Both the position numbers and the translations under genes were made by a program. DNA of 64,000 nucleotides from JABDBE01 sp963832245 (lineage in GTDB: Bacteria > Acidobacteriota > Terriglobia > Terriglobales > Acidobacteriaceae), in NCBI GenBank assembly GCA_963832245.1, contig CAWHTG010000004.1:1488001-1552000 (forward strand), written 5' to 3'. This document shows, piece by piece, positions 50,556-57,917 of this stretch. Within the stretch, counting starts at the first letter, position 1; each line of letters starts with the position of its first letter. The notes beneath the pieces are model-generated. The model saw nothing but the letters and a program-made list of their open reading frames with translations. It did not search any database and was not told the origin of the DNA.

Positions 50556-51644
50556 TCAGGCGGACCAGCGAGTCTGGCGCAGGTCCGTCCAGGTATCGCC
50601 ATCCTCGTAGCGCTCGGGATAGAGCACCTTCGAACGAGGATCTTCCGCGGTATCGAGTTGCAGGACCATCCACTTGGGATACGGAACGCCGGGGTCCGAT
50701 GCCGCGTCTAAGCGCCGGACCTCGTCGCCGGAGAGTTGAAGGTCTACTGCACGGATGTTATCGTCTAGTTGCTCGGGCTTCCGGGCGGCGATGATCACAC
50801 TACTGACGGCGGCCCGTCCCAATAGCCACGCGAGTGCAACCCGGGCCGGGGTCGCGTCATGTCGATTGGCTACTTCCTTTAATGCATCGACGACCCTGTA
50901 GCCCATCTCCCGGTCGAAAGGCACGAAATTGCCTGCTTCGGCGAAGCGGGTGCCGGCCGGAGCAGGGTTAGCGCGAGTGTACTTGCCGGTGAGAAATCCG
51001 CCCGCCAGCGGGCTCCAGACGAGGATACCGATATTGTGATACTCGGCGAACGACTGGAACTCGTATTCCAGACCCCGGCCGACGAGGCTGTAGTACATCT
51101 GCGCCGTTACATATTTCTCCAGCCCCAGCTGATCCTGCAGCATGACCGCGGTGGCTGCCTGCCATGACAAGAAGTTGGACAGCCCGATGTAGCGGACCTT
51201 ACCCTGGCGTACAAGATCGTCGAGCGTTCGAAGCGTTTCCTCGAGCGGCGTGTTGCTGTCCCATCCATGGATCTGGTAGAGGTCGATATAGTCGGTCTGC
51301 AGCCGTCGCAGGCTAGCTTCCACTTCGCGCATAATGTTCACGCGAGTCGCGCCGCTGCGGTTGAAATTCCCGCTCATAGGCAGTCGGACTTTGGTAGCAA
51401 GAACAATCTCGCTCCTCACGCCCTTCAAAGCATTTCCCACCAGAGTCTCGCTCTCTCCGAGGCTGTACACGTCGGCCGTATCGATGAAGTTGATTCCCCC
51501 GTCCAGGGCTAGCTTCACCATGCGCGTTGTGTCCTCCTGACCCAGGTTGCCCATATTCATCTTGCCACCGAACTGCATCGTGCCAAGTGCCACGCTGCTG
51601 ACGATGAGTCCGGTATTCCCAAGTTTTCTGTACCTCATCTCCAC
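50556..51644 (-). CDS. Aldo/keto reductase (YhdN/AKR11-12 type)
   Basis: 362 residues. A TIM barrel with the catalytic tetrad Asp-Tyr (NFIDTADVYSLGE), Lys (LATKVRLPM) and His (DLYQIHGWDSNTPLEET). RKPEQLDDNIRAVDLQLSGDE near the end is the NADPH-binding side. Probably reduces aldehydes with NADPH. Strong ribosome site AAGGAGAGTGG. Its 3' end has run into the P460 remnant, possibly the scar of a rearrangement. Confidence 0.9.
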   Translation of the reverse strand: MEMRYRKLGNTGLIVSSVALGTMQFGGKMNMGNLGQEDTTRMVKLALDGGINFIDTADVYSLGESETLVGNALKGVRSEIVLATKVRLPMSGNFNRSGATRVNIMREVEASLRRLQTDYIDLYQIHGWDSNTPLEETLRTLDDLVRQGKVRYIGLSNFLSWQAATAVMLQDQLGLEKYVTAQMYYSLVGRGLEYEFQSFAEYHNIGILVWSPLAGGFLTGKYTRANPAPAGTRFAEAGNFVPFDREMGYRVVDALKEVANRHDATPARVALAWLLGRAAVSSVIIAARKPEQLDDNIRAVDLQLSGDEVRRLDAASDPGVPYPKWMVLQLDTAEDPRSKVLYPERYEDGDTWTDLRQTRWSA

Positions 51645-52020
51645 TCTCCTTCGATAGACTCTCGTTCAATCTCGTGCTTCAGTTTGCAAAGCATTTTGAT
51701 CGCCATCTGCGGGGAGCATGGGTATTCACTGCGTTTCAAGCAGTTATTCCAGACTCGCGAGCGCAGATCGTCCTCCTCCTTAGTTCCTCGCCATCCGCAT
51801 CTTTGAGACGAAGTTCACTCTGCCGAGAGCATATTTCGACAGCAAGGTCCTTATTTCGACACATCAAGTCCATCACTAGACGGCTTAGCCGCCGCATTCG
51901 CAGGTGTTTTGATCAGGATCAGCGAGCCGATCGTTGCGCAAAGGCTGCAGCTTCCGCCACGCGGCTACGCTAAAAGACTTTGGAATAGAACATGCACTGA
52001 AATTGAAAGGAGAACCAGAT
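51645..52020. other. Divergent intergenic stretch without a gene
   Basis: About 375 bp between the aldo/keto reductase (minus) and the HD protein (plus), so it must carry both promoters. Only chance frames are seen. TTTTGATCAGGATCAGCGAG near 51908-51927 has a TGATCAGGATCA-type imperfect repeat. No confident motif. Confidence 0.3.
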
Positions 52021-52689
52021 ATGTCCACTACAACAAGAGACATGACACAAGAAAACTTAATCTCAGGCGTGACGGTCCCAGACAGCAAACTCGCTCGAGA
52101 AGCAACCGAGCTGGTGCGTGACACCGAGCCTTCATTACTGTTCAACCACTCGACTCGTGTGTATTACTTTGGCTCGCTTGCAGGGAAAAGGCGGGGATTG
52201 AAGTTCGATCCCGAGCTGCTTTACATTGCCGCGATGTTCCACGACATGGGATTGACTCCGCAATATAGCGGTAAATCGGACCGGTTCGAGGTGGATGGTG
52301 CGAATGCTGCGAGAGGGTTCCTGCGGCAGCACAATATCTCTCAGCCGGAGATCGATACTGTATGGACAGCGATTGCACTGCACACGGCCCCGGGAATTCC
52401 CCAGTACATGCAGCCGGTGGTTGCGCTATTGACCAATGGTGTCGAGATGGATGTTCTTGGAATCGCCTACTCAGAATTCTCCAACCTTGATCGCGAAGCG
52501 ATTGTGGCTGCGTATCCGCGCACCGAGCACTTTAAAGAAGACATTATCCAGGCATTTTATGACGGCATCAAGCACAAGCCTGAAACGACATTCGGCAATG
52601 TGAAGGCGGATGTATTGGCAGACAAGGATCCAAAGTTTCAGCGCACGAACTTCTGCAGTGTCATCCGCGCTTCGCAGTGGAAGGGCTAA
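52021..52689 (+). CDS. HD-domain phosphohydrolase-like protein
   Basis: 222 residues from ATG 52021 (AAAGGAG site). HD-domain metal ligands: LFNHSTRVYYFGSLAG (first His), LYIAAMFHDMGLTP (HD pair), then a later His in WTAIALHTAPGIP and an Asp in GVEMDVLGIAY. The order H...HD...D resembles cyanamide-hydratase-like HD proteins. Reaction unknown. It lies between the aldo/keto reductase and the catalase fragment. Confidence 0.8.
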   Translation: MSTTTRDMTQENLISGVTVPDSKLAREATELVRDTEPSLLFNHSTRVYYFGSLAGKRRGLKFDPELLYIAAMFHDMGLTPQYSGKSDRFEVDGANAARGFLRQHNISQPEIDTVWTAIALHTAPGIPQYMQPVVALLTNGVEMDVLGIAYSEFSNLDREAIVAAYPRTEHFKEDIIQAFYDGIKHKPETTFGNVKADVLADKDPKFQRTNFCSVIRASQWKG

Positions 52690-52773
52690 GAAACGCTGGG
52701 CGGGGCGCTCAGTGGAACGCCCGCTGCATTCGGTTCAACTTATCAACACGAACTTCTGAAATGAGGAATTCAT

Positions 52774-53076
52774 ATGTCGAAGGTTGGAAAGCAGACACCC
52801 ATATTCGCGCGCTTTTTGACCGTAGCCGGAGAGCGCGGGGCTGCCGATGCGGATCGCGATATCCGCGGGTTTGCTCTCAAGTTCTATACCGACGACGGAA
52901 ATTGGGACATCGTCGAAAACAATACTCCAGTCTTTTTCTTCCGCGATCCTCTGCGCTTCTCTGACTTGAACCACGCCATCAAGCGCGACCCTCGCACTGG
53001 TGTTCGGAGCGCTCAGAATAACATGGACTTCTGGACTCTTCTTCCGGAGGCATTTTTCACACGAGTTCAGCTGTAG
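52774..53076 (+). pseudogene. Catalase fragment
   Basis: The 100-residue frame matches only an internal part of clade catalases (about residues 60-160 of a normal 480+): KVGKQTPIFARFLTVAGERG, IRGFALKFYTDDGNWDIVEN, NTPVFFFRDPLRFSDLNHAI, and RSAQNNMDFWTLLPEAF. The N-terminal catalytic His, the proximal Tyr and the C-terminal half are missing, and the frame ends with unrelated residues (FTRVQL). A GAGG site happens to lie 7 nt before the ATG. It is a deletion remnant that cannot bind heme normally. Confidence 0.85.
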
Positions 53077-53121
53077 ACTGATTTCACATTTCATGCAGGC
53101 AGGTCGCCAGGAGGCGTAGAG

Positions 53122-54255
53122 ATGAATACGACTCGACGGGACTTTCTAAAAGTCGGTGCGGGTGCCGTGGCCGCCACATCCGCCGCCTCGGCGAACTCGA
53201 ACGAGGGCTTCTCCTCTATAGCATCAGGGAGATCAGCGGCAGCGCCGGCGGGGGACGCGGGCAACATGATCTATCGGAGGTTTGGACGCACGGATGTGCA
53301 CATTTCCGCTATTGGGGTGGGTGGTCATCATCTTGGCGATGTGCCGACGTTGGACGAGGCGGTACAACTCGTCCATGAGGCAGTAGACGCCGGCATTACT
53401 TTTTTCGACAACGCTTGGGAGTATTACAACGGCAAGACGGAGACCATCTTGGGCCGAGCGCTCCGGGACGGGCGCCGCGAAAAGGTGTTCCTGATGACCA
53501 AGGTCTGCACCCATGGGCGAAGCGGCAAATTAGCCATGCGGATGCTCGAGGACTCGCTGCGGCGATATCAAACCGATCATCTGGACCTCTGGCAGATCCA
53601 CGGCATCGTTTACGACAACGACCCGGAGTTGGCGTACGCCAAAGGCGGCGTCCTGGAAGCATTCGATCGAGCCAAGAAAGAAGGCAAGGTCAGATTCGTC
53701 GGCTTTACCGGTCACAAGGATCCTGCATTTCACCTGAAGATGCTTGAGCTCGGCTATCCATTCGACTCGGTGCAAATGCCGCTTAATCCCTTCGACGCCA
53801 ACTTCCACAGCTTTGAGAAGCAAGTCTTACCCGAGGTCAATCGGCGAGGCATGGGGGCGCTGGGCATGAAGAGCATGGGCGGTACCGCGTGGGGGATAAA
53901 AGCCGGCGTTGTTCAGGCTGAGGAAATGTTGCGTTACGCGATGAGCCTCCCCGTCGCGACCACTATTTGCGGCATGGACTCACTGGACGTGCTGCACCAG
54001 AACTTGCGCGTCGTGCGCGGCTTTCAGCCGATGACTCAGAGCGAGATGGAGGCCTTGCGCGCTCGTTGCGCTCCGACAGCGGCCGACGGCCGCTTCGAGC
54101 CATACAAAGTATCGCTGCGGTATGACAACCCGATGACCCGGATGCCTCATGGATTTCCCTTCGATCACACGCAAAGAGAGGTCACGGAGATGTTGGAAAA
54201 GGCGGACGGCCCCTGGCTGGTGCCGGAGACAACGCCAGAGACGTCGAGGAGATGA
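53122..54255 (+). CDS. Tat-exported aldo/keto reductase
   Basis: 377 residues. A twin-arginine signal TTRRDFLKVGAGAVAATSAA starts the protein. The AKR barrel follows from YRRFGRTDVHISAIGVGGHH. Catalytic residues: Asp/Tyr in ITFFDNAWEYYNG, Lys in FLMTKVCTHGR, His in DLWQIHGIVYDND. The protein is folded with its cofactor before export to the periplasm. Strong AGGAGG site. It forms a tandem pair with the next gene, from which it is separated by 3 bp. Substrate unknown. Confidence 0.87.
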   Translation: MNTTRRDFLKVGAGAVAATSAASANSNEGFSSIASGRSAAAPAGDAGNMIYRRFGRTDVHISAIGVGGHHLGDVPTLDEAVQLVHEAVDAGITFFDNAWEYYNGKTETILGRALRDGRREKVFLMTKVCTHGRSGKLAMRMLEDSLRRYQTDHLDLWQIHGIVYDNDPELAYAKGGVLEAFDRAKKEGKVRFVGFTGHKDPAFHLKMLELGYPFDSVQMPLNPFDANFHSFEKQVLPEVNRRGMGALGMKSMGGTAWGIKAGVVQAEEMLRYAMSLPVATTICGMDSLDVLHQNLRVVRGFQPMTQSEMEALRARCAPTAADGRFEPYKVSLRYDNPMTRMPHGFPFDHTQREVTEMLEKADGPWLVPETTPETSRR

Positions 54256-54258
54256 ACA

Positions 54259-55350
54259 ATGGTAGATCAACGTCGACAAAATGAGCACTCCCAAGCGACT
54301 CCGGAGATCGAGCGGCGTAACTTCATCCAAGCAGGCCTGGCGTCCGCCGCCGCTGTGCTCGGGACTTCAGTCCTGCGCAGCCAAGTCGCATCGGCTGCAG
54401 TTCCGTCGCAAATGACGAACAGCGGCGCTGACCAGATTCCTCGCAGGCCGCTCGGAAAAACGGACGAACAAGTCTCGATCATCGGGGTTGGCGGATATCA
54501 TCTGGGGACGGTGCAATCGACCGACCTGGCCATACGCCTGGTTCAGGAGGCGGTAGATGCGGGAGTCACTTTTTTCGACAACGCATGGGAGTACAACGAC
54601 CACCGCAGCGAAGAATGGATGGGGCTTGGTTTACAGGGAAGGCGCGATAAAGTTTTCTTGATGAGCAAGGTTTGCACCCACGGCCGAGATAAGAAGGTCG
54701 CCATGCAACAATTGGAAGAGTCCCTGAAGCGGTTGGGCACCGACCATTTGGACTTATGGCAGATTCACGAGGTCATCTACGAGAACGACCCGGACCTGCA
54801 TTTCGCAAAGGGTGGTGTGGTCGAAGCGCTGGATGAAGCGAAAAAGCAGGGCAAGGTACGTTTTGTTGGTTTCACCGGACATAAGAGTCCGGCGATACAT
54901 CTCAAAATGCTGGCGCACGATTACCCATTCGACACTGTCCAAATGCCGCTCAACTGTTTTGATGCAACCTATCGTAGCTTCGAGCAGCAGGTGCTTCCCG
55001 GACTTCAGCGGCGGGGGATTGCAGCGCTCGGCATGAAGAGCCTCGGGGGTGACGGGCAGCCGATCCAGTACGGCGTCGTGAGGGCGGAAGAAGCGCTTCG
55101 TTATGCAATGAGTCTGCCGGTCGCGACCACAATTTGCGGTATCGACTCGCTGGACGTGCTGCACCAGAACGTGGGAATCGCGGGCGGCTTCAAACCGATG
55201 TCGCCGCAAGAGATGCAGGCGCTCCGTGAGCGATGCAGACCTTCTTCGGGCGATGGCCATCTCGAGCTGTTCAAAACAACAAAGAAATACGACGGAAAAG
55301 TTGGGCGAGAGCAGCATGGTTATCCTACTATCGCTGAACTTCCTATATGA
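54259..55350 (+). CDS. Tat-exported aldo/keto reductase, tandem paralogue
   Basis: 363 residues. The Tat-like signal is EIERRNFIQAGLASAAAVLG. The barrel starts RRPLGKTDEQVSIIGVGGYH. Catalytic residues: VTFFDNAWEYNDH, FLMSKVCTHGRDK, DLWQIHEVIYEND. It is closely similar along its length to the preceding gene and arose by duplication. Both are co-transcribed. A GAGGAG site lies just inside the end of the upstream gene. Confidence 0.87.
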   Translation: MVDQRRQNEHSQATPEIERRNFIQAGLASAAAVLGTSVLRSQVASAAVPSQMTNSGADQIPRRPLGKTDEQVSIIGVGGYHLGTVQSTDLAIRLVQEAVDAGVTFFDNAWEYNDHRSEEWMGLGLQGRRDKVFLMSKVCTHGRDKKVAMQQLEESLKRLGTDHLDLWQIHEVIYENDPDLHFAKGGVVEALDEAKKQGKVRFVGFTGHKSPAIHLKMLAHDYPFDTVQMPLNCFDATYRSFEQQVLPGLQRRGIAALGMKSLGGDGQPIQYGVVRAEEALRYAMSLPVATTICGIDSLDVLHQNVGIAGGFKPMSPQEMQALRERCRPSSGDGHLELFKTTKKYDGKVGREQHGYPTIAELPI

Positions 55351-55418
55351 GGATCAGAAATGCCCTTTGATGTTTTAGCGGACTTGCTAGGCTCCTATTT
55401 TCAGGGGATTAGAAAATA

Positions 55419-55441
55419 TGGCGGAGAGAGTGGGATTCAAA
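55419..55441 (-). other. tRNA-Ser 3'-end fragment, candidate attachment site
   Basis: TGGCGGAGAGAGTGGGATTC (55419-55438) is, on the minus strand, GAATCCCACTCTCTCCGCCA: half of the T loop, the T-stem arm CCCAC, acceptor-stem strand TCTCTCC, discriminator G and encoded CCA of a tRNA-Ser. The remaining tRNA body is absent; sequence to the right (AAAGCCGCGATTTCAGG) does not pair. This is what the far end of an element integrated in the 3' end of a tRNA gene looks like. Orientation places the element to the right. Confidence 0.6.
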
Positions 55442-55492
55442 AGCCGCGATTTCAGGTATGTTGACTGCGTGCAATAAGATACGAGCGAAACA

Positions 55493-55506
55493 CCTGTAAA
55501 CACAGG
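55493..55506. repeat. Small hairpin next to the att fragment
   Basis: CCTGT (55493-55497) and ACAGG (55502-55506) with an AAAC loop. Too short to assign. Noted because it lies 50 bp inside the predicted island end. Confidence 0.2.
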
Positions 55507-55619
55507 CTGTTCGAACTGATCTAACTTCCTGCCACGCTATCAACTGCTATCATCCGTAGCATCGTTTGAGCCCTGTTTTGGACACCATGGACACCAAGGA
55601 GCCATCGGTAGAGGCAGAG

Positions 55620-56091
55620 CTAGTTAACGACTTGGTCAAGCACCTCTGAAACGCTCGGCGTTGAGAGACTGTCGCCCCCATATGACGCCGTGATGGAGTG
55701 AGTCCCGCTACTGAGGGTCGATATGGAAAACTTTGCCACCCCGCTGCTGTTCAGAGTAGCGGTGCCCAGAAGAGTCGTCCCATCCTTAAACTGGACTTTG
55801 CCAGTAGGCAGATTAGGGCATCCGTAGGAAGTCACAGTTGCCGTGAACTTGACTTGTTGCCCCTGCGTCGAAGGATTTGGCTTGGATTTCAATCTCGTCG
55901 TACTAGCAAAACGTGAAGGGTACTTGTGGCCTGAAGCGGAAACTACCTTGACCCCTTTTATCGGTTTACCGTTGGCATCGGCTACGATTACTGCGAGGAC
56001 GTTTCCTCCCCCTGTTCCTTTCTTAGCTCCTCCTTCAAATGACGACCCACCACCTACACACCCCGGCTGGCAGGCCGGGACGGCATCGGAT
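55620..56091 (-). pseudogene. Fragment of a secreted Ig-like (Big_3) repeat protein
   Basis: The frame is open from a stop at about 56092 to 55620 but has no proper start. It reads a Gly-rich stretch, then VLAVIVADANGKPIKGVKVV (invasin-like Ig strand), then a complete Big_3-type domain: KPNPSTQGQQVKFTATVTSY, PTGKVQFKDGTTLLGTATLN, GVAKFSISTLSSGTHSITAS, YGGDS. This is the C-terminal part of a larger repeat protein whose N-terminus is missing. It lies just inside the predicted island. Confidence 0.65.
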
Positions 56092-56135
56092 TAGTTGGTC
56101 GCCACTTTCGACTGCGCTGCGTCATCCAACTTGGC

Positions 56136-56382
56136 ATGAAAGTCCGGCAGGCATACGAAGGTCGCGTGATTGAGGCTCGGTCCTCCGAATTGAAAGACGG
56201 CGGTTGGGATTGCGAGTTTTCTATCGAAGAACGCGAGACCACGGGTGTAACGGAAAACAGCGTTTTATGTGCCGGGAGTTTTTCCTACCGCAGAGGCGGC
56301 GATTCAAGCGGCAGTGACGGCGGGACAGCAGAAAATTGATTCAGGTTTCGAGTACAAATCCGTTGTCGAGTATCGACAGTGA
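56136..56382 (+). pseudogene. Frameshifted small conserved protein
   Basis: ATG 56136 reads MKVRQAYEGRVIEARSSELK and DGGWDCEFSIEE, then loses sense near 56258. In the +1 frame the sequence continues FYVPGVFPTAEAAIQAAVTA and GQQKIDSGFEYKSVVEYRQ to TGA 56380-56382. The two parts joined would give a compact protein of about 80 residues. A one-base indel or a sequencing error explains the break. Family unknown. Confidence 0.55.
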
Positions 56383-56430
56383 GGCCGGGGCACCATTGGC
56401 ACGTTAAAGACAGTCACATCACTCTGACCT

Positions 56431-57450
56431 CTAAATGAGCGGAGTGATTTGCAGAGGCCCAGAAGTAACCCGTGGGAAATCTTTGCGAGCTTCGGCGCTG
56501 AGATGGAAAAGCGCCCACGGCTGGCCTTGAACCGCGTCTAGAAAATAGAGAAGGTCACGCACCGCAGTAAGCACAGAGTTCACAGTCTTGCCGTTCAGAT
56601 TCTCCGCTCGTCCATGAACGATATCGTTTCTCAACAAGACTGCTTTCTTCAGCGTGGTCGCTACCGACTCTGGAGGCGTCAAATCCTTGCCGTTAATCTG
56701 CATCTTGAGTTTGGGCCACGGGAACAACTCAGTGAGCATCTTGACCAAAGGCGGCGATTGAAGGCTCTCTAAAATCCATGCGGTATCTGGGAATACCTTT
56801 GAGGCGAACTGTTTGAATCCCACTTCTGCGGCAGCAACCGCTAGCACGATAGAACTTCTCGGGTTTGCACCACGATTTGTCCAAGCCTCTCTAAGCAATT
56901 CATGCCCAAGCGGTTCGTCCAACTCGCTGGATGCTTCTGCTTCGAGGAATTGCTCATCTTCACTTCTCCACGCAGGATGAACGTGAAGTGATAGCTTCAT
57001 AGAGATACAGTCTGCGACTGCCTTCCATTTAATCCCGTCTAGTGACCATCTGAACCCATCGTGCAGGCCACTCCGAAGCGGATTTGGTCTGCCATGGGAG
57101 TTAGCTCTCCATCGAATGAGGCGCAACGTACGCCGAAGGTGATTGACCATGTCATCATGAACGATACGGATGGCCCCCTTTTTTATGGATAGCTGCCCTG
57201 ACGAAATCGCCTCCTGTTGAAGCCTTTCGGTAATCTCTCTCTCGCAGGTAACAGTGACAAATCCGTCATCAGGTTTCAAAGGAGGGAGAGGCGCGTCGTC
57301 AGGAATCCGTTTCCTAAGCAGGAAATCCATCTTCTTCTCGGGGTGGGAGACTCTGATTTGTTTGTTCCCGAAATCGAAGTCCGCTGTGATGTAACGGAGT
57401 TGGAAATACATTGCGCGTGGCTGGTCGCCTTCATTGCCCGATAACGTCAT
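56431..57450 (-). CDS. HEPN-like protein with R-x4-H motif next to a type I R-M set
   Basis: 339 residues. The N-terminal part (about 1-190) is a mixed domain without a recognised family (FVTVTCEREITERLQQEAIS). The C-terminal part is helical: NPRSSIVLAVAAAEVGFKQF and, near residue 285, KKAVLLRNDIVHGRAENLNG. RNDIVH is the R-x4-H signature of HEPN ribonuclease or RNA-binding domains, and the A-R-S-x-I-V-L-A-V-A-A-x-E helix is the usual first helix. It lies 101 bp downstream of the ygjP-like gene on the same strand. A role as a defence or toxin component is inferred from domain and position. Confidence 0.6.
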   Translation of the reverse strand: MTLSGNEGDQPRAMYFQLRYITADFDFGNKQIRVSHPEKKMDFLLRKRIPDDAPLPPLKPDDGFVTVTCEREITERLQQEAISSGQLSIKKGAIRIVHDDMVNHLRRTLRLIRWRANSHGRPNPLRSGLHDGFRWSLDGIKWKAVADCISMKLSLHVHPAWRSEDEQFLEAEASSELDEPLGHELLREAWTNRGANPRSSIVLAVAAAEVGFKQFASKVFPDTAWILESLQSPPLVKMLTELFPWPKLKMQINGKDLTPPESVATTLKKAVLLRNDIVHGRAENLNGKTVNSVLTAVRDLLYFLDAVQGQPWALFHLSAEARKDFPRVTSGPLQITPLI

Positions 57451-57551
57451 CGCCTTACCTCAATGCTATCCTCTACGGACGCTGCGAAGCGGCTTAGGGC
57501 GTGGCTTCCGCCACTCCATTGGAAGCCGGGATGTGGTGAGGCGGTCTCAAT

Positions 57552-57917
57552 TTAAGCACACCGCCGTTGAGTTTTCTGATTGAGGCGGTTTTCTCGCTCT
57601 TCCCAGTCCGGCAAGTAGGCGTGCATAAAGCTCTTGAAGACTTTGCCGTGGTTGGGAGCAAGTAGATGAACTAGCTCATGCACAATCACGAACTCACCCA
57701 AGTCTTTCGGTAGCTCAATCAATTCTGCGTTCAGCGTAATCCGACCGACGTTAGAAATGGATGCCCATTTCCGGCGCATCTCGCGGACGTGAATCTGCGG
57801 GGTCTTGACGCCGATTCTGGTTGCCCAGTGACGAACTGCCCAGCGAAGTTCCTCTGCGTCGTCCCAACGGTCCTTTGGAGCGATGGCCAACGTTGTTCTC
57901 GACCGAGAAGCTCTCAT
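57552..57917 (-). CDS. YgjP-like zinc metallopeptidase (DUF45), R-M associated
   Basis: 121 residues. The metal site is FVIVHELVHLLAPNHGKVFK: HELVH plus a downstream His, the HExxH-x6-H pattern of YgjP/SprT-like M48 relatives. MRRKWASISNVGRITLNAEL is the family strand-turn. Such short proteins often follow hsdR in type I R-M loci, role unknown. Its ATG overlaps the hsdR stop (57914-57917). It is shorter than stand-alone YgjP (about 220), missing the N-terminal part. Confidence 0.85.
   Translation of the reverse strand: MRASRSRTTLAIAPKDRWDDAEELRWAVRHWATRIGVKTPQIHVREMRRKWASISNVGRITLNAELIELPKDLGEFVIVHELVHLLAPNHGKVFKSFMHAYLPDWEERENRLNQKTQRRCA

Noticed and set aside
52765..52780. Adjacent GAATTC and CATATG hexamers, resembling a cloning junction
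   Set aside because: The flanks are natural genomic sequence on both sides with no vector traits; two hexamers can occur by chance.
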